Source: Bacteroidales bacterium UBA1309 (GTDB lineage Bacteria; Bacteroidota; Bacteroidia; Bacteroidales; Dysgonomonadaceae). From it: a DNA stretch of 64,000 bases. Positions 61,560-64,000 of this stretch are shown here, one piece after another; positions within the stretch are counted from its first letter, which is position 1, and each line of letters begins with the position of its first letter. Where the stretch lies: assembly GCA_002307185.1 (NCBI GenBank), contig DBTT01000011.1, forward strand, positions 155,104 to 219,103, read 5' to 3'. The position numbers were made by a program, and so were the translations under genes. The notes beneath the pieces are model-generated. The model saw only the letters and a list, made by a program, of their open reading frames with translations. It did not search any database and was not told the origin of the DNA.

Positions 61560-63251
61560 ATGGCTAAGCAAATGAAGATACACAAAAGCACACTTGTACT
61601 ACTCATATTCACTACCTTATCCTCTTTTTCCGTTGCCCAGCAAGTAGATTTGGCCAACGTAAGCAAAATAGGCAAAAGCAAACCCGTGGCGTTCAGTGGC
61701 GGATTGTCGGCGGGTTCCGTCATGTACGGAGGAAATCCACAGCCTGGCAGGCAAGAATGGACGTATTACCTGAACGGGAGCCTGAATGTCAACATCTTTG
61801 GGCAGATCAACATACCGGTCAATGTGAATTTGACAAATCTTGGGGCCAACATCGCCTACCCATCCCTTCCGAATCGGCTCAGCCTTCACCCCACATACAA
61901 ATGGGTGACCGCCCATATTGGCGATGTGTCAATGACATTCTCCCCTTATACGCTCAACGGACACCAGTTCACCGGAGCCGGAGTGGAATTGACACCCGGA
62001 AAATGGAAAATCAGCGCCATGAGTGGACGACTGCTCCGCAAAGTGGTGTATTCCGGAGTAAATCCATCCGTGATGCCTAACTATGAAAGGTTCGGCTACG
62101 GGCTGAAAACGGAATACACTGCCGCAAAATATGATCTTGGAGTAAGCATATTTACGGGCAAGGACAAGGAAGACGAAATAGCGCGCCTTGTCAATGACAG
62201 CTTAGGCATTCAACCGATGCAAAACATGGCGCTGAGCCTCTCCGCAAAGCTGAACACGGTGAAAAACATGTCTTTCATAGTGGAGTACGGCATCAGTTTC
62301 TTGAACAGAAACCTATACAATTCAGGAAGCGAAAACCGCAACACCTACCATGCCGTGAATGCCAGGCTCAACTACCAGTTTATGAAAAACACCGTCGGCA
62401 TAGGTTATGAGCGGATAGACCCCGACTACAAAACCTTGGGCGCATATTATTTTAACAACGACTACGAAAACATAACCCTGAACTATTCCCGCCCTTTCCT
62501 GAAAGGAGACAAGGCCAATATCGCCCTGAGTTTTGGTGTGCAAAGAGACGACCTAGATCACAAAAAGGAAGAAGCAACCAACAGGTATGTGGCATCGGCG
62601 GCGTTGAATTATACCCCTTCGGAAAAAATTCAGACATCGTTCAATTATTCCACATTCCAAAGCTACCGGAACTTGAAATCCCAGTTTGACTATATCAACG
62701 AGACTTCCCCCTATCAGAACTTGGACACCTTGAATTATAGCCAGCTTTCGCAAAACATGGAGGCATCAGTCCTGTACAACTTCAGACAATCGCACAAGCA
62801 AAGCCAGCGGTTGAACCTCACGGCGAGCTATCAGGAATCGGCTGACAGGCAGGGCGGCATCGCCACTCCCGGCAACGTGTCCCGCTTTGCCAATTCAGGT
62901 TTGGGATACGCTATTTCGTTCATACCGCAAAGCATTTCGGTGAATGCCTCGTTTAACCTGTCCTATTCGTATGCCTCAAGCATGGAGTCCTACACCTATG
63001 GCCCGATGCTGGGCATCACGGCAAACCTCCTTAAAAAAACATTGACAACCGGTTTTTCCACATCCTACAATGTAAATATGAATGGAGCGGTAACGCAGGC
63101 AAAAGTGTTGAACCTGAGAACAAATGCGGGATACGCACTCAAAAAGAAACACAACCTGAGGGCAAATTTTGTGTGGCAGAACAAAGACATAAGCGGTAAG
63201 GCGAAAAAGGACATCACCACCACCACCATCTCGTATTCATATAGTTTTTGA
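61560..63251 (+). CDS. Outer-membrane beta-barrel protein
   Basis: A 563-residue exported protein (signal MAKQMKIHKSTLVLLIFTTL to about residue 27, then QQVDLANV). The rest shows many amphipathic strands with aromatic girdles and ends in an aromatic residue (ISYSYSF), the usual barrel signal for BamA insertion. Motifs such as NGSLNVNIFGQINIPVNVN recur. No enzymatic motif. The longest frame starts at 61458 inside the lipoprotein gene; ATG 61560, 1 bp past the lipoprotein stop, is chosen (61572 also possible). Probably a surface anchor or channel for the cluster's products. Confidence 0.78.
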   Translation: MAKQMKIHKSTLVLLIFTTLSSFSVAQQVDLANVSKIGKSKPVAFSGGLSAGSVMYGGNPQPGRQEWTYYLNGSLNVNIFGQINIPVNVNLTNLGANIAYPSLPNRLSLHPTYKWVTAHIGDVSMTFSPYTLNGHQFTGAGVELTPGKWKISAMSGRLLRKVVYSGVNPSVMPNYERFGYGLKTEYTAAKYDLGVSIFTGKDKEDEIARLVNDSLGIQPMQNMALSLSAKLNTVKNMSFIVEYGISFLNRNLYNSGSENRNTYHAVNARLNYQFMKNTVGIGYERIDPDYKTLGAYYFNNDYENITLNYSRPFLKGDKANIALSFGVQRDDLDHKKEEATNRYVASAALNYTPSEKIQTSFNYSTFQSYRNLKSQFDYINETSPYQNLDTLNYSQLSQNMEASVLYNFRQSHKQSQRLNLTASYQESADRQGGIATPGNVSRFANSGLGYAISFIPQSISVNASFNLSYSYASSMESYTYGPMLGITANLLKKTLTTGFSTSYNVNMNGAVTQAKVLNLRTNAGYALKKKHNLRANFVWQNKDISGKAKKDITTTTISYSYSF

Positions 63252-63373
63252 AGGAGAATGGCGAACGGGATATGGCGCGTGGGGAGAAAACAATTTGCCG
63301 GTCAGGCCACGCAAGTCGATAGAAGAAGAAAAAAAAGTGCCTGCCGGGGCATTCACAAGATATACGAGAAATT

Positions 63374-64000
63374 ATGACAAATACACATTTTCACACAAAT
63401 CGGTTGTCGCGCGCACCCAAATGGGGCGGCAAACACCCGGAGCAGAAAAAGAAGAAACGATCCGCCGCCATCAACCGGATGCAAGCCGGATTCCACCTGT
63501 TTTCCCTCTTGCTCCTGCTCCTTGGGCTGCAACCCCTCCGCGCCCAGACCTACCCGGTGCTGGCAAGCGTCTATCTGCAGCCACCACACAGCAGCTACCT
63601 GGCCGACTACTACTGCTCCACCGCCGAACGGCTGGTGGTCACCCTGCTCAACCGAGACATGCAGCAGCCCACCCTCGAGGTCCGGCTACGGGTCACCGTC
63701 TCCTCCCCCACCGGGCTCACCCTCCGCAACCGCGAGGAAGCCGCCTACCCCGCCATCACCCTCGACGCGGGGGTGACGGTGCGCCTCACCCGGGAGGACC
63801 TCGAACCCTACTTCCGCAGCTCCAACCTCGCTGGGGGCGGGGCATTCGACGGAAAGCTCCCCGACGGGCTCGTCGAGTTCACCGTGCAGGCCGTGGAAAG
63901 GTACACCGGAAGGAACGTGTCCGCGCCCGCCACCGGCCGCGTGTGGCTCGCCGCGCAGAAGCCGCCCCTGCTCTCCCTCCCCTCCAACGGCGAGCGGGTG
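63374..64000 (+). CDS. TANFOR-like exported protein, 5' part only
   Basis: A frame from ATG 63374 stays open to the window end, 209 codons so far. The N-terminus has a charged lead (THFHTNRLSRAPKWGGKH), then a late signal segment (FHLFSLLLLLLGLQPLRAQ) and then TYPVLASVYLQPPHSSYLAD, RLVVTLLNRDMQQPTLEVRL and the line GGAFDGKLPDGLVEFTVQA. This matches my memory of the TANFOR domain of Tannerella/Flavobacterium proteins. The frame is strikingly GC-rich compared with its neighbours. It is 122 bp after the barrel gene. The rest is outside the window. Confidence 0.6.
   Translation, partial: MTNTHFHTNRLSRAPKWGGKHPEQKKKKRSAAINRMQAGFHLFSLLLLLLGLQPLRAQTYPVLASVYLQPPHSSYLADYYCSTAERLVVTLLNRDMQQPTLEVRLRVTVSSPTGLTLRNREEAAYPAITLDAGVTVRLTREDLEPYFRSSNLAGGGAFDGKLPDGLVEFTVQAVERYTGRNVSAPATGRVWLAAQKPPLLSLPSNGERV

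Noticed and set aside
48081..64000. A full T9SS core operon (porK/gldK to gldN type)
   Set aside because: No gene here resembles the core secretion ring or motor proteins; only a cargo sorting domain is visible.

Overview
This window reads as chromosome of a Bacteroidota bacterium, most likely order Bacteroidales. The evidence is the gene order of the str/S10/spc/alpha ribosomal block (rpsL-rpsG-fusA-rpsJ with no tuf, then secY-map-infA-rpmJ), Bacteroidota-type promoters (-7 TAnnTTTG, often with TTTG or TTTA about 20 bp upstream, and few Shine-Dalgarno sites), a Bacteroides-type arginine operon, and a C-terminal sorting domain of the type IX secretion system (T9SS) with SprB-type repeats. The species cannot be named from sequence alone.

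Layout. 1-966: remains of a BRO-N/Fic fusion gene broken by a frameshift and a stop. 991-7083 (minus): arginine operon argR-GNAT-argG-argC-(MutS-like ATPase)-argD, with candidate ARG boxes over its promoter. 7335-18524: mixed housekeeping genes (PepSY membrane protein, aroB, pepD, POT peptide transporter, der, a zinc-type ABC ATPase and binding lipoprotein without a permease, beta-carbonic anhydrase, SDR oxidoreductase). 18525-21234: accessory stretch with a RipA-like membrane protein, an uncharacterised helical protein with its own promoter and terminator, and a degenerate 21-bp tandem array. 21235-39651 (minus): one long ribosomal block, rpsL to rplQ, with fusA, secY, map, infA and rpoA. 39758-41880: two-component system. 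42577-47333: TlpA-like thioredoxin protein, MFS transporter, folD, ffh. 47637-47993: a second, well-conserved 21-bp tandem array. 48081-49685: secreted carboxylesterase.

50035-64000 is the most interesting part: a surface/secretion locus. A 1506-residue exported protein of unknown fold is transcribed divergently from a tight plus-strand series: a fibronectin type III protein, a 1083-residue protein with SprB-like repeats and a T9SS sorting domain, a PKD-repeat lipoprotein, an outer-membrane beta-barrel protein, and the start of a very GC-rich protein that looks like the TANFOR family and runs off the end. Near-zero spacing at two junctions suggests the products work together at the cell surface, but their function is not known to me.

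No tRNA, rRNA, CRISPR array or intact insertion sequence was found. Starts were moved from the longest open frame where a TTG or GTG extension looked unreal (MutS-like, argC, GNAT, pepD, SDR, RipA-like, rpsD, rpmD, rpsG, TlpA-like, the 1506-residue protein, the SprB-repeat protein, the beta-barrel).
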